This document shows positions 53,526-61,811 of a stretch of 64,000 nt of DNA, in pieces. The stretch comes from Streptosporangium carneum. Its GTDB lineage: Bacteria; Actinomycetota; Actinomycetes; Streptosporangiales; Streptosporangiaceae. A program made the position numbers and the translations under genes. The first letter of the stretch is position 1. Each line of letters opens with the position of its first letter. The notes below the pieces were generated by a model. It was not told where the DNA came from and made no database searches. It was given only the letters and a program-made list of their open reading frames with translations. The DNA lies in contig NZ_BSEV01000004.1 of assembly GCF_027922005.1 (NCBI RefSeq), positions 310,001 to 374,000 on the forward strand, given 5' to 3'.

Positions 53526-54161
53526 GTGGTTGGAGTTGATCTTTCAAGAACTCGGTTGGCCAACGACCTGTTCTTTGTCATGCATGACAACGCGACCGGC
53601 CGGATGAGGCTTCATGCCCGCCTGACCGGTCTGGGGCTGGCCGCCGCCATCCTGGGAGAACTGATGCTCGCCGGGCGGACAACCGTGGGATTGGCGGCGG
53701 GGCAGATACGGCTCGTCGTTCTCGACACGGCGCCGCCCGGAGACGCGCTCACCAGGACCGCCCTGGACCACATCATCGCCGAACCCTCGCATCGCTTCCA
53801 CACCTGGTTGCGGTTCCTCGCCCGTACGGCACTCGCCGACGTGGCGGCCCGGATGACCGCCGACGGGCTGCTGCGCCCGCCCGGCAGACGCCCGTCGCGG
53901 AGGCAGGCACCGGTCGACGTGAACATCGCGGCGTGGCCCGCCGGACGCGTCAACCTGGCGATCCAACGCCGTGAGCCACTCAGTGTCCAGGACAGCGTCC
54001 TGCTGGGGTTGCTCGTCGCGACCGGCGGCAGCCAGCTCGTCCTGTGGGAGCAGAACCCGAGATACCTCTCCGATTCGATCGCCGCCCTCCCGGCGCCGCT
54101 CCAGGAACTGATCGCCCAGACCGAGGCTGCCGTAGGTGACTCCATCATCAGCCGCCGGTGA
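53526..54161 (+). CDS. GPP34 (GOLPH3/Vps74-like) family protein
   Basis: A 211-residue protein of the GPP34 family, recognised from LANDLFFVMHDNATGRMRLH, the long helix GLGLAAAILGELMLAG and TALDHIIAEPSHRFHTWLRF. Eukaryotic members bind phosphoinositides on Golgi membranes; actinobacterial members are common and of unknown function. The start is the GTG at 53526, without a ribosome site but just after a -10-like box. The APC permease gene begins 37 bases after its stop, so they may share a transcript. Confidence 0.82.
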   Translation: MVGVDLSRTRLANDLFFVMHDNATGRMRLHARLTGLGLAAAILGELMLAGRTTVGLAAGQIRLVVLDTAPPGDALTRTALDHIIAEPSHRFHTWLRFLARTALADVAARMTADGLLRPPGRRPSRRQAPVDVNIAAWPAGRVNLAIQRREPLSVQDSVLLGLLVATGGSQLVLWEQNPRYLSDSIAALPAPLQELIAQTEAAVGDSIISRR

Positions 54162-54198
54162 ACCCGCCCCCTCATTCCAACCTCATTCAAGGATCCTC

Positions 54199-55671
54199 AT
54201 GTCCGTGACAGAACGAAGGGGCAGCGCCGTTTCCGCCGCGCTCGCCCAGGACCGCCTCGGTGTGCCGTCGGTGGTGTTCTTCGTCATCTCGGCGGCGGCA
54301 CCGCTGACCGTCATCGGTGGCTCGGTGACCGCCGCCTACGCCGCGACCGGCGTGACCGGCGTGCCGCTCGCCTTCATTCTGCTCGGAGCGATCCTGGGCC
54401 TGTTCGCCGTCGGCTACGTGACGATGGCCCGTTACGTCGTCAACGCCGGGGCGTTCTACGCGTACACCGCGAAAGGACTCGGCAGGCCGGTGGGGGTGGC
54501 GACCGCGTGGGTCGCGTTGCCGGCCTACAACGCGCTACAGGTGGGTCTCTACGGCATGATCGGCGCGGCCGCCCAGCCGCTGATCGCCGACTGGTTCGGA
54601 AGCTCTCCGCCCTGGTGGGTCATCGGGCTGGGCGCCTGGGTGCTGACCGGGGTGCTCGGCCTCATGCGGGTCGACGTAAACGGGAAGGTCCTGTCGGTCC
54701 TGCTGCTGACGGAGATAGCCGTCGTCGTCGCGTTCGACATCGCGGATCTGATCAACCCGGCGGCCTCGGGTTACAGCCTTGACGTCTTCGACCCGTCGAA
54801 CCTCTTCGTCCCCGGGATCGGTGCGGTGGTCGCGATCTGCATCGCGTCCTTCGCGGGCTTCGAGTCGTCGGTGGTGTTCTCCGAGGAGACCAAGGACCCG
54901 AGGCGTACGGTGCCGATCGCGACCTACGTCGCACTCGCCGTCATCTCCGGGCTCTACGCCGTGTCGTCCTGGGCGATGACCGTGCCGATCGGCTCGGACA
55001 AGATCGTCGAGACCTCGCGCGAGCAGAGTTCGGCCCTCCTGTTCAACCTGGCCGGGCAGCACCTGGGGGCGAGCATCGCCACCGTCGGCTCCCTCCTCTT
55101 CGTGACGAGCCTCTTCGCCGCGCTGATCGCCTTCCACAACACGATCTCCCGCTACATCTTCGCCCTCGGCAGGGAGAGGGTGCTGCCCGAAACCTTCGGT
55201 CGCACTTCCCCCCGGACCGGTGCCCCGATCAACGGCTCGCTGGCGCAGAGTGTCATCGGGCTGGTCACGATCGTCATATACGCGGTCTTCGGCCTGGATC
55301 CAGTCGTCCAACTGTTCTTCACCGTCGGATCGTTCGGCGGCCTGGGACTGCTCATGATGCTGGCGGCCACCTCGATCTCCGTGCTGGTCTTCTTCGCCAA
55401 GACCCCCAACAAGGAGAACGCCTGGCGGACCAGGATCGCCCCGGGTGTCTCCTCGGTCCTGCTGATCGTGGTCATCGTGCTCGTCGTGGCCAACTTCGAC
55501 ACCGTGCTCGGCGTGGCCCCCGACTCCCCACTGCGCTGGATCATGCCCGCCGTCTACTTCGTCGCCGTGGGACTCGGCGTCATGTGGGGACTCGCCCTGC
55601 GGGCCAACCGGCCGAAGGTATACGCGAACATCGGGCGGGGCGCCCAGGCGGCCGTGGGAGGGACCGAATGA
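54199..55671 (+). CDS. APC-family amino acid permease
   Basis: A 490-residue amino acid/polyamine/organocation transporter with about 12-14 membrane helices. The opening VVFFVISAAAPLTVIGGSVT and the helix-6 segment SFAGFESSVVFSEETKDPRR are typical of the family; the latter includes the conserved FxGFE element. The start is the ATG at 54199 with AAGGA upstream. The downstream acetyltransferase overlaps it by ATGA, so the two are translated together and may handle the same amine or amino acid. Confidence 0.86.
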   Translation: MSVTERRGSAVSAALAQDRLGVPSVVFFVISAAAPLTVIGGSVTAAYAATGVTGVPLAFILLGAILGLFAVGYVTMARYVVNAGAFYAYTAKGLGRPVGVATAWVALPAYNALQVGLYGMIGAAAQPLIADWFGSSPPWWVIGLGAWVLTGVLGLMRVDVNGKVLSVLLLTEIAVVVAFDIADLINPAASGYSLDVFDPSNLFVPGIGAVVAICIASFAGFESSVVFSEETKDPRRTVPIATYVALAVISGLYAVSSWAMTVPIGSDKIVETSREQSSALLFNLAGQHLGASIATVGSLLFVTSLFAALIAFHNTISRYIFALGRERVLPETFGRTSPRTGAPINGSLAQSVIGLVTIVIYAVFGLDPVVQLFFTVGSFGGLGLLMMLAATSISVLVFFAKTPNKENAWRTRIAPGVSSVLLIVVIVLVVANFDTVLGVAPDSPLRWIMPAVYFVAVGLGVMWGLALRANRPKVYANIGRGAQAAVGGTE

Positions 55672-56261
55672 CAGAGATCATTCGCGTTCGGAACGCTCCC
55701 GGAGCCGCCGAGACCATCGGCGCGATCATCGCCACCTCCTTCCACGAGCAGGAGATCTCGGCCTGGATGATCCCGCCGGACGACGACCGCCGCCGGGTGA
55801 TGCCCTCCTTCTTCTCCATGGTCACCGAGAGCGCCCTCGTCCACGGCGAGGTCCACGCGACGGCCGACATGTCCGCCGTGGCCGTGTGGTTCCGCAAGGG
55901 CGCCGAGCCGCTTCCCGAGATCCCCGACCAGGACGCCCGGGTGGAGGCGTTCGCCGGTCCCCACGCGGAGCGCATCAGGCAGATGGGGGAGGAGATGGAC
56001 AGGCGCCACCCCCACGACCCGCACCACTACCTGGCGTTCCTCGCCGTGCTCCCCGGGCACCAGGGACGGAGGACGGGGACCCGGCTGCTCGAGGAGCACC
56101 ACCGCAGGCTCGACGAGGCGGGCATACCCGCGTACCTGGAGGCCAGCAGCACCCGCAGCCGCAGGCTCTACCTGCGCCACGGCTATCAGGACCTCGGCGA
56201 CCCGATGTTCACGCCCGGCGGCCCGCCGATGTTCCCGATGTGGCGCCCGTCGAACCCCTGA
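55668..56261 (+). CDS. GNAT-family N-acetyltransferase
   Basis: A 197-residue GNAT acetyltransferase. The acetyl-CoA loop is HYLAFLAVLPGHQGRRTGTR, followed by the helix LLEEHHRRLDEAG and the strand PAYLEASSTRSRRLYLRHGY. The N-terminal half is variable, as in polyamine or drug acetylating members. The ATG at 55668 overlaps the permease stop by four bases and is preceded by GGGAGGGACCGA. A very stable hairpin follows the stop. Confidence 0.85.
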   Translation: MTEIIRVRNAPGAAETIGAIIATSFHEQEISAWMIPPDDDRRRVMPSFFSMVTESALVHGEVHATADMSAVAVWFRKGAEPLPEIPDQDARVEAFAGPHAERIRQMGEEMDRRHPHDPHHYLAFLAVLPGHQGRRTGTRLLEEHHRRLDEAGIPAYLEASSTRSRRLYLRHGYQDLGDPMFTPGGPPMFPMWRPSNP

Positions 56262-56270
56262 TCCGAGTGC

Positions 56271-56311
56271 CGCCCCCGCCCCCGGCCCATCGTGGGCCGG
56301 GGGCGGGGGCG
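56271..56311 (+). terminator. very stable G/C hairpin terminator
   Basis: Arms 56271-56288 and 56294-56311 are perfect 18-base complements of almost pure G/C with a 5-base loop (ATCGT). It starts 10 bases after the GNAT stop codon and separates the operon from the convergent regulator fragment. No U-tract follows. Confidence 0.75.
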
Positions 56312-56334
56312 GGGCGATTCCGGCCCCGTTGTTC

Positions 56335-56643
56335 TCGCGGCTCGGCCAGGCCCAGCTTCGCCAGCACCCGGCTGACGTGCGCCTTCACCGTCGCCTCCGT
56401 CAGCCGCAGCTCCCGCCCGATCTCGGCGTTCGACAGGCCGCGCGCCACCGCCCTGATCACGTCCTCTTCCCGGGCGGTCAACGCCGCGAGCCGCCCGCGC
56501 GCGGACTCGGCCCGCGATGGCGCCTTGTCGACGAACGAGCCGATCAGCCGCTTGGTGACCGTGGGAGACAGCATGGCCTGCCCTGCTGCGACCGTGCGGA
56601 CGGCGGCCGCCAGATCGCGCGGCGGGGGGTCCGGGGGCAGAGT
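56335..56643 (-). pseudogene. NarL/LuxR-type response regulator, C-terminal fragment
   Basis: The frame contains RDLAAAVRTVAAGQAMLSPT and LTAREEDVIRAVARGLSNAE followed by IGRELRLTEATVKAHVSRVL, a clear GerE/LuxR helix-turn-helix. The receiver domain that should precede it is missing; upstream sequence (FLHTLPPDPPP) no longer matches. The C-terminus is also altered after AKLGLAEP. It is a truncated relic. Confidence 0.68.
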
Positions 56644-56771
56644 GTGGAGGAACGAAAACGCGCGCTGAGCCGGTTTGCCTAGCTCAGCGGCTAAGGTAAA
56701 GGCTCTGGGCGGTGAGGCCGCTGGTGTGCGTTTCCGTTCCGTAGCACACAGCGGGTTCGGTCAACTGGTGA

Positions 56772-57110
56772 TCGGCTCGTCGAGGAGTTCGACCTGCCCG
56801 ACAAGGCGTCCGGCAAGAACGCCGACCGGCCGGGCCTCAAGCAGGCATACGAGTACCTGCGCCCCGGCGACGCGCTGACCGTGGTGTCCCTTGACCGGCT
56901 CGGCCGTTCCCTGGAAGACCTCATCGGTATCGTCGGCCACCTCAAGCGCCAGCACGTCGGATTCGTGTCCCTGAACGAGAAGCTGGACACCACCACCCCG
57001 GGCGGGATGTTCATCTTCCATGTCTTCGCCGCCCTGGCCGAGTTCATCCGCACCATCATCGTCGCCAACACCAACGAGGGCCTGGCCGTGGGTTTTGGGC
57101 CCTGGGTTCC
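56772..57110 (+). pseudogene. serine resolvase, catalytic-domain fragment
   Basis: DRLVEEFDLPDKASGKNADR, LKQAYEYLRPGDALTVVSLD and RLGRSLEDLIGIVGHLKRQH followed by TTTPGGMFIFHVFAALAEF match the central part of Tn3-type resolvases. The N-terminus with the catalytic Ser and the C-terminal DNA-binding domain are gone. The region 56644-56771 before it has no other feature. Confidence 0.68.
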
Positions 57111-57133
57111 CGGCGAACCTGTGGTCCGGCGGG

Positions 57134-57351
57134 TCACTGCCAGATCGTCACCTCGCTGGCTGGCATGCATACCAGGCGCAGATTAGTTGGTCCTGTCACG
57201 CTCCACGCCTCGAAATCCGGGCGGGGCTCGACGTTGAGGTGCAGGCCGCTGTCGAAGACCAGCCGCAGTCCGCCGGTCTTGAAAGCGACCGAGGACAACA
57301 CTCGGGTTCCGAACAACTCCAACGCCGCGGCGATGTCCTGCTGCTCTGATC
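57134..57351 (-). pseudogene. DUF6188-like protein, C-terminal part
   Basis: The frame reads QQDIAAALELFGTRVLSSVA, FKTGGLRLVFDSGLHLNVEP and RPDFEAWSVTGPTNLRLVCM then PASEVTIWQ and a stop. The pattern of short strands with EAWxVxGP and a final V-x-I/V-W is seen in DUF6188 proteins. An in-frame TAA just upstream removes the N-terminal part, although the TTG at 57322 could start a 62-residue product. Confidence 0.45.
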
Positions 57352-57405
57352 CTGTCTCTTACCGTCCAGCCGGCCTACCGCCCCGACCCGGCACGTCTAC
57401 CGGCG

Positions 57406-57666
57406 GTGCTGCGCAGGAGCGCCCGCGAGGCGCCGGGGCTGACGTGGGTGGTGGCGGCGGCGGGGGTGCTCCTGGCCGGCGCCGTCGCGCTCGGCACCGG
57501 ACTCAACCTGGTCGCCGGGCACGGCACCGACCTGGCGGTCAGCGGTGTCCTCGCCGGGCTCGCGGCCGTCCTGGCGCTGGCCCTGCGCCAGGGGAGACCC
57601 GACCAACTGAGGGGCGCGGGGCCGAGAGGTGACACCGGGACCGCCGCGTCGGGACCAGCCTCCTGA
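57406..57666 (+). CDS. small membrane-protein ORF, doubtful
   Basis: An 86-codon frame with two hydrophobic segments (WVVAAAGVLLAGAVALGTGL and LAVSGVLAGLAAVLALAL) and a Gly-rich tail. There is no clear ribosome site and no recognised family. It may be the remaining part of a longer membrane protein, because the frame is open upstream (RPAYRPDPARLPAVLRR). Confidence 0.35.
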   Translation: MLRRSAREAPGLTWVVAAAGVLLAGAVALGTGLNLVAGHGTDLAVSGVLAGLAAVLALALRQGRPDQLRGAGPRGDTGTAASGPAS

Positions 57667-57667
57667 C

Positions 57668-57795
57668 CCGATCCGTCACCGCCCGTGGGTTGGCGATGTC
57701 CGCTGGCATCAGCCACCCCACGATCGGGCGGATCCTCGACGGTGAGACGCTCCCCGGCCTCGACGCCATCGCCCGCCTTGAGCGAGCCCGCAACA
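57668..57795 (+). pseudogene. XRE-type helix-turn-helix fragment
   Basis: SVTARGLAMSAGISHPTIGR followed by ILDGETLPGLDAIARLERA fits an XRE-type helix-turn-helix. The sequence then runs into unrelated DNA. Only about 40 codons remain, so it is a relic of a regulator or a plasmid/phage repressor. Confidence 0.5.
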
Positions 57796-57857
57796 CCGAT
57801 TCACCCGGCGGTCCTGCACCGGCAACTTCCACTCGCCTAAGGGCTTTACACGGACAC

Positions 57858-58346
57858 CTACTGTCGAAGGTCCTGTCGAAGGTCGGTCGTCGCGGGACCG
57901 GCTGGGACGGCGGGGGTTCGAGGCCATGTCCAGGCGGAGCGCAGGATGAAGGCCAGGAGCAGCACCTCGATTCCGATGGAGAGGCCGTAGAAGAAGGCCC
58001 AGTCCCAGGACTCCCCTATCGCGTTGACCGTCGAGTAGGGGATGTAGAGCGATGCAACGACGAGGTTCGTGGCGCGGTTCACCCGGGCGGGCAGCGTCAT
58101 GGAGAGCATCACCATCAGGGCCGGGATCGCCACGGACGCGAGCATCATGGTCAACAGCGTCGGGGTGATGTCGAACTCGAAGACGACGCCAGCCAGCATG
58201 TCGTCGATGGAGCCGGGCTTGTAGAGGTGGAAGTAGTCGACGTAGATGTAGAGGAACATGAAGCTGGTCCATGCGGCGGTGAGCTTGACCTGCACGGGGA
58301 TCGGCGGGTTGTCGAGCAGGTTCAGGGTTTTCGTTCGGATAGTCAT
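57858..58346 (-). CDS. DUF6326-like integral membrane protein
   Basis: A 162-residue protein with four hydrophobic segments (AAWTSFMFLYIYVDYFHLY, LLTMMLASVAIPALMVMLS, VVASLYIPYSTVNAI and FFYGLSIGIEVLLLAFIL). The sequence resembles DUF6326 proteins; the function is unknown. The start is the ATG at 58346 (MTIRTKTLNLLDNPP); a short upstream extension is rejected. It lies 93 bases downstream of the quinone-reductase-like gene on the same strand and may belong to the same regulon. Confidence 0.7.
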   Translation of the reverse strand: MTIRTKTLNLLDNPPIPVQVKLTAAWTSFMFLYIYVDYFHLYKPGSIDDMLAGVVFEFDITPTLLTMMLASVAIPALMVMLSMTLPARVNRATNLVVASLYIPYSTVNAIGESWDWAFFYGLSIGIEVLLLAFILRSAWTWPRTPAVPAGPATTDLRQDLRQ

Positions 58347-58439
58347 CGATTCTTCGTTCTCGAGGAGCGGGCCCTCCGCCAGAGTGGCGGCAGGTCTGGG
58401 CGTACGCACGGGTTGGGGGCGTTCTCGTCGGTCCGGTCG

Positions 58440-59411
58440 TCAGATGGTCACGACGACCTTTCCTCTGGTGTGGCCGGCCGCGATGTAGCGGAGGGCGTCG
58501 GCTGCTTCGTCAAGGGGGTACGTGCGGTCGATGGCGGGCGTGACCTGCCCGCTCGTGAGCAGGTCGGCCAGGGTGAGCAGGTCCTGACGCTTCCCGACCG
58601 ACGTGAAGGGCTTCAGCCGCTGACGGGTGAACCCGGACAGCACGCGCGCTTTGACGATCCGACCGAGGGGGCCGAGCCAGCGGCCGCCGCGTCCGCTGTT
58701 GGGGATGAGGGTGCCGGTGGGCGTCAGCGCTCGGCGGACAGCCGCCAGGGGCTGGGCTTCCACGTTGTCGAGGATGACGTCGTAGCGCTTCTCGGTGCCG
58801 GTGAAGTCGGTCTCCGTGTAGTCAACGACGTGGTCGGCACCGAGCGACCGGACCAAGTCGACGTTGCGGGTGCTGCACACACCTGTCACCTCGGCGCCGA
58901 ACGCCTTGGCGATCTGGACCGCGAACGAGCCCACACCGCCCGACGCGCCCGTGACCAGCACCGTCTGGCCCGGTCGAACATTCGCGATCTCACGCAATGC
59001 CTGCAACGCCGCCATGGCCGACGTGGGCACCGCTGCCGCGTCCACGACCGACAGGTTGGCAGGCACGGACACGAGGTTGTCCGCCGGGACGCAGGCGTAC
59101 TCCGCGAGCGTTCCAGCGGTGCTCCAGCCGAACACCTCGTCGCCGGGGCGGAGAGTGGTGACATCGTTCCCGACCGCTGCCACCACGCCAGCGAGGTCCC
59201 TGCCGGGGATGCCGTGGCGGGGCCGGCGGAGCCCGAACACCAGGCGCACCACGTACGGCTCACCGGTCATGACGAAGTAGTCACCAGGATGCACCGAGGC
59301 TGCGCCGACCTGGACGAGCACATCGCCTCGACCGGGCAGCGGTAGCCCGACCTCGGACGACTTAAGCACTGAGGGCGGGCCGTAGCGGCGCTGGACGGCG
59401 GCCCGCATCAT
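58440..59411 (-). CDS. zinc-independent MDR oxidoreductase (NADPH:quinone reductase-like)
   Basis: A 323-residue medium-chain dehydrogenase/reductase. The GroES-like part has ASVHPGDYFVMTG and GRDLAGVVAAVGNDVTTLRP; the Rossmann part has the cofactor loop VLVTGASGGVGSFAVQIAKA. Zinc ligands are absent, so it belongs to the quinone oxidoreductase branch, using NADPH. The ATG at 59411 follows GAGGCGG. It is divergent from a TetR gene across a cluster of palindromic GTAC repeats, and is the probable target of that repressor. Confidence 0.86.
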   Translation of the reverse strand: MMRAAVQRRYGPPSVLKSSEVGLPLPGRGDVLVQVGAASVHPGDYFVMTGEPYVVRLVFGLRRPRHGIPGRDLAGVVAAVGNDVTTLRPGDEVFGWSTAGTLAEYACVPADNLVSVPANLSVVDAAAVPTSAMAALQALREIANVRPGQTVLVTGASGGVGSFAVQIAKAFGAEVTGVCSTRNVDLVRSLGADHVVDYTETDFTGTEKRYDVILDNVEAQPLAAVRRALTPTGTLIPNSGRGGRWLGPLGRIVKARVLSGFTRQRLKPFTSVGKRQDLLTLADLLTSGQVTPAIDRTYPLDEAADALRYIAAGHTRGKVVVTI

Positions 59412-59518
59412 CGCCGCCTCGGCCCGACTCGCCCCCCGCACCAGGCCTGCTCCGGCATTCGATCGCTGTTCGATTCCCACAGAGGCCCCCTCATCCGAAC
59501 CGCGCCTCTCGGCAGTTC

Positions 59519-59562
59519 GTACATCGTACGTCGTACGCTGTACTATGGGCGTACGCTGTACG
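59519..59562. promoter_or_regulatory. TetR operator cluster with CGTACG repeats
   Basis: Bases 59519-59543 form a palindrome with GTACA, CGTACG, CGTACG and TGTAC in register around a central T. A second copy of CGTACGCTGTAC follows at 59550-59561. The cluster lies between the oxidoreductase (59411) and the TetR gene (59596), so one bound repressor could control both directions. Confidence 0.65.
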
Positions 59563-59595
59563 ATTGTCAAGCCGTTCGAGCGAGCGAGGAGACCC

Positions 59596-60270
59596 ATGTC
59601 TGTGAGAGAGCAACGCCGGATCGCGTCAGACGCGGGGCTGAGCAAGCAGCGGGTGGTGGTCGAGGCGATCCGGCTGGCCGACCGCGAGGGGGTCGACGGA
59701 CTGAGCATGCGCCGGCTGGCCGGCACGCTCGGCGCGGGCGCGATGTCGCTCTATCACTACGTGGCGAGCAAGGAGGAGTTGCTGGACGCCATGGTCGACA
59801 TCGTGTTCGAGGAGATCGAACTCCCGCCCGAAGGGACCGCCTGGCAGTCGGCGATGCGACGGCGTGCGGTATCCGCCCGACAGGTTCTCGCACGGCACCC
59901 GTGGGCGAACGGCCTGATGGAGTCGCGGACATCGCCGGGGCCCGCGAACCTCCGGCACCACGAAGCGGTCACCGCTTGCCTGCGGCAGGCTGGCTTCTCG
60001 GTCTCGATGGCGACGCACGCCAACTGGTTGCTCGACAGCTATGTCTACGGTTTCGCCCTGCAGGAAGCCAGCCTGCCGTTCAACACCGCCGATGAGTTCG
60101 CGGACGTGATCGAGGACGCCTACCTGCCCCAGCTTCCTCCTGACGAGTTCCCCTACCTCAACGAGTCCGCCGCGGCGCTCGTCGCTGCCGGCTTCGACCC
60201 TGCGGAGGAGTTCGTCTTCGGCCTTGACCTCATCCTGACCGCCCTCGAGCCCCTGAGAGCCTCCGCATAG
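59596..60270 (+). CDS. TetR-family repressor with TetR_C-type ligand domain
   Basis: A 224-residue TetR-type regulator. The DNA-binding part is VDGLSMRRLAGTLGAGAMSL followed by YHYVASKEELLDAMVD, and the C-terminal part resembles the TetR class C-terminal domain that binds tetracycline-like or other planar ligands. The start is the ATG at 59596 with AGGAG 7 bases upstream. Repeated palindromes lie directly before it. The divergent quinone-reductase-like gene is the likely target. Confidence 0.86.
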   Translation: MSVREQRRIASDAGLSKQRVVVEAIRLADREGVDGLSMRRLAGTLGAGAMSLYHYVASKEELLDAMVDIVFEEIELPPEGTAWQSAMRRRAVSARQVLARHPWANGLMESRTSPGPANLRHHEAVTACLRQAGFSVSMATHANWLLDSYVYGFALQEASLPFNTADEFADVIEDAYLPQLPPDEFPYLNESAAALVAAGFDPAEEFVFGLDLILTALEPLRASA

Positions 60271-60284
60271 CGACGCTCACGGAC

Positions 60285-60425
60285 CGTCGCGCCATGGTCC
60301 CGCGACCCCTGCGGATCGAGGTGAGCACCGCCGATCTCGACGGCGCCTGGGTGGCCACTACGTTCGAGCACGGGCTCGCCCGGCTCGTCGCGCACGAGAT
60401 CGATCACCTCAGTCAAGATCTTCAC
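60285..60425 (+). pseudogene. peptide deformylase, C-terminal fragment
   Basis: VPRPLRIEVSTADLDGAWVA and TTFEHGLARLVAHEIDHL match the end of an actinobacterial peptide deformylase, including the zinc-binding HEIDH motif. The first two thirds, with the Cys-containing motif, are absent. Sequence after HEIDHL joins a Tn3-transposase fragment in the other orientation, which marks the break. Confidence 0.6.
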
Positions 60426-60512
60426 GAACCCCGACGCCGTCGGATACCGCTGCGCCATCTCCGCCCGCCAGTCGCCGTCATCGTCGGCGTCCGGCGGCAC
60501 CAGCGACGCCAC
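60399..60512 (-). pseudogene. Tn3-family transposase internal fragment
   Basis: The minus strand reads VPPDADDDGDWRAEMAQRYP then TASGFVKILTEVIDL. This resembles an internal segment of actinobacterial Tn3-type transposases, where DxxWRAxxxxRY and FVKILTEVI occur in that order. Only about 38 codons remain. Its insertion next to the deformylase fragment suggests a transposition scar followed by deletion. Confidence 0.45.
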
Positions 60513-60552
60513 GTGAGGCTCTTGACCCTCACGTGGCGTCAGGCTGCACAGT
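60505..60552 (+). promoter_or_regulatory. MerR-type promoter with 14-base inverted repeat
   Basis: Arms 60505-60518 and 60527-60540 are perfect 14-base complements with an 8-base loop. A -35 box TTGACC (60522-60527) and a weak -10 CACAGT (60547-60552) are 19 bases apart, the spacing of MerR promoters, with the dyad CCTCACG-TGG-CGTCAGG in between. The GTG start at 60560 is 8 bases after the -10, so a leaderless transcript is predicted. Confidence 0.6.
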
Positions 60553-60559
60553 CGGTGCC

Positions 60560-61675
60560 GTGGAGGACCACTGGACCGTGGGACGCGTGGCCGAGCTGAC
60601 CGGCGTGAGCGTCCGCACGCTGCATCACTATGACGAAATCAGGCTCGTTCGGCCGTCAGCGCGGACCGCGGCCGGGTACCGGGCCTATTCGGCGGACGAC
60701 GTGGAGCGGCTGCGGGAGGTGCTGGCCTATCGGCGGTTGGGCTTCGGGCTGCGGGAGGTCGCGGACCTGGTCGGCGACCCGTCCACCGACGCGGTCGCGC
60801 ACCTGCGCCGGCTGCGCGGCCTGCTGCTGGAGCGGCGTGATCGCGCTGACGCCATGGTGGCGGCCATCGACAGGGAACTCGAGGCACGGGCGAAGGGACT
60901 GAAGGTGACACCGGAGGAGCAACTGGAGATGCTCGGTGCACGGCTGTACGACGCGATCGGCAGCGCTTACACCGCGACACGGCGTACCGAGCCGCGGATC
61001 GCCGCGCAGATCTGGGACGCGCTCGGGGACGCGCAGACGGTGCTGAACGTCGGGGCCGGCACCGGCTCCTACGAGCCTGCTGATCGTGACGTGACCGCGG
61101 TGGAGCCGTCGGCGGTCATGCGGGGGCAGCGGCCTGCCGACGCGGCGCCGTGCGTGGCCGCCGCCGCGGAGAGCCTGCCGTTCGAGGACCGGTCCTTCGA
61201 CGTCGCGATGGCCGTCTCCACCGTTCACCACTGGGGGGACCCGATAGCGGGGCTGCGCGAGATGCGGCGCGTGGCCCACCGCGTGGTGGTGCTCACGTTC
61301 GACACCGACGAGCCCGGATGGCAGGACCGGTTCTGGCTTACCCGCGACTATTTGCCCGAGTTCGCTGCCGTCCTCACGGAATTTCCCTCGCTTGCCGGGA
61401 TGGTCGACGCGATCGGCGCCCGCACTGAGCCGGTGCCCATTCCGTGGGACTGCGCTGATGGCCTGTTCGAGGCGTACTGGCGTCGGCCGGCGGCGTATCT
61501 GGAGGATCACGTGCGCCGCGCGATGTCGGTGTGGACGAGGGTCGGGCTGGAGGCCGAACAGCGGGCGGTGCGAAGCCTCAGCGACGACCTCGACTCCGGC
61601 CGGTGGGCCGAGCGCAACAGCGACCTCGCCGACCTCGACGCGGCAGATCTCGGCCTCCGCCTGCTCATAGTCTGA
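60560..61675 (+). CDS. MerR regulator / SAM-dependent methyltransferase fusion
   Basis: A 371-residue protein joining an N-terminal MerR winged helix (TVGRVAELTGVSVRTLHHYD, GYRAYSADDVERLREVLAYR) and coiled-coil to a class I methyltransferase domain. The SAM-binding loop is TVLNVGAGTGSYEP near residue 170, followed by LPFEDRSFDVAMAVSTVHHW. The start is the GTG at 60560. A MerR-type promoter directly upstream suggests autoregulation. The methylation substrate is unknown; drug or small-molecule modification coupled to sensing is inferred. Confidence 0.83.
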   Translation: MEDHWTVGRVAELTGVSVRTLHHYDEIRLVRPSARTAAGYRAYSADDVERLREVLAYRRLGFGLREVADLVGDPSTDAVAHLRRLRGLLLERRDRADAMVAAIDRELEARAKGLKVTPEEQLEMLGARLYDAIGSAYTATRRTEPRIAAQIWDALGDAQTVLNVGAGTGSYEPADRDVTAVEPSAVMRGQRPADAAPCVAAAAESLPFEDRSFDVAMAVSTVHHWGDPIAGLREMRRVAHRVVVLTFDTDEPGWQDRFWLTRDYLPEFAAVLTEFPSLAGMVDAIGARTEPVPIPWDCADGLFEAYWRRPAAYLEDHVRRAMSVWTRVGLEAEQRAVRSLSDDLDSGRWAERNSDLADLDAADLGLRLLIV

Positions 61676-61811
61676 ACCGCGTCGCAGCGTCAGAGTCAGA
61701 GCGGCTCGTCGCCGGACGACGCTTGTCGGCCACCGCCTCCGGATGGCCCGAGACGGTAGGACCACCCACCAGGACAAACCCCCCGTCGCCGAAATTGTTG
61801 CCGGGGCCCCG

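Noticed and set aside
57690..59345. 551-codon plus-strand frame over DUF6326 and oxidoreductase genes
   Set aside because: Antisense shadow. Only its first 35 codons, with an XRE-like segment, look real and are listed as a relic.
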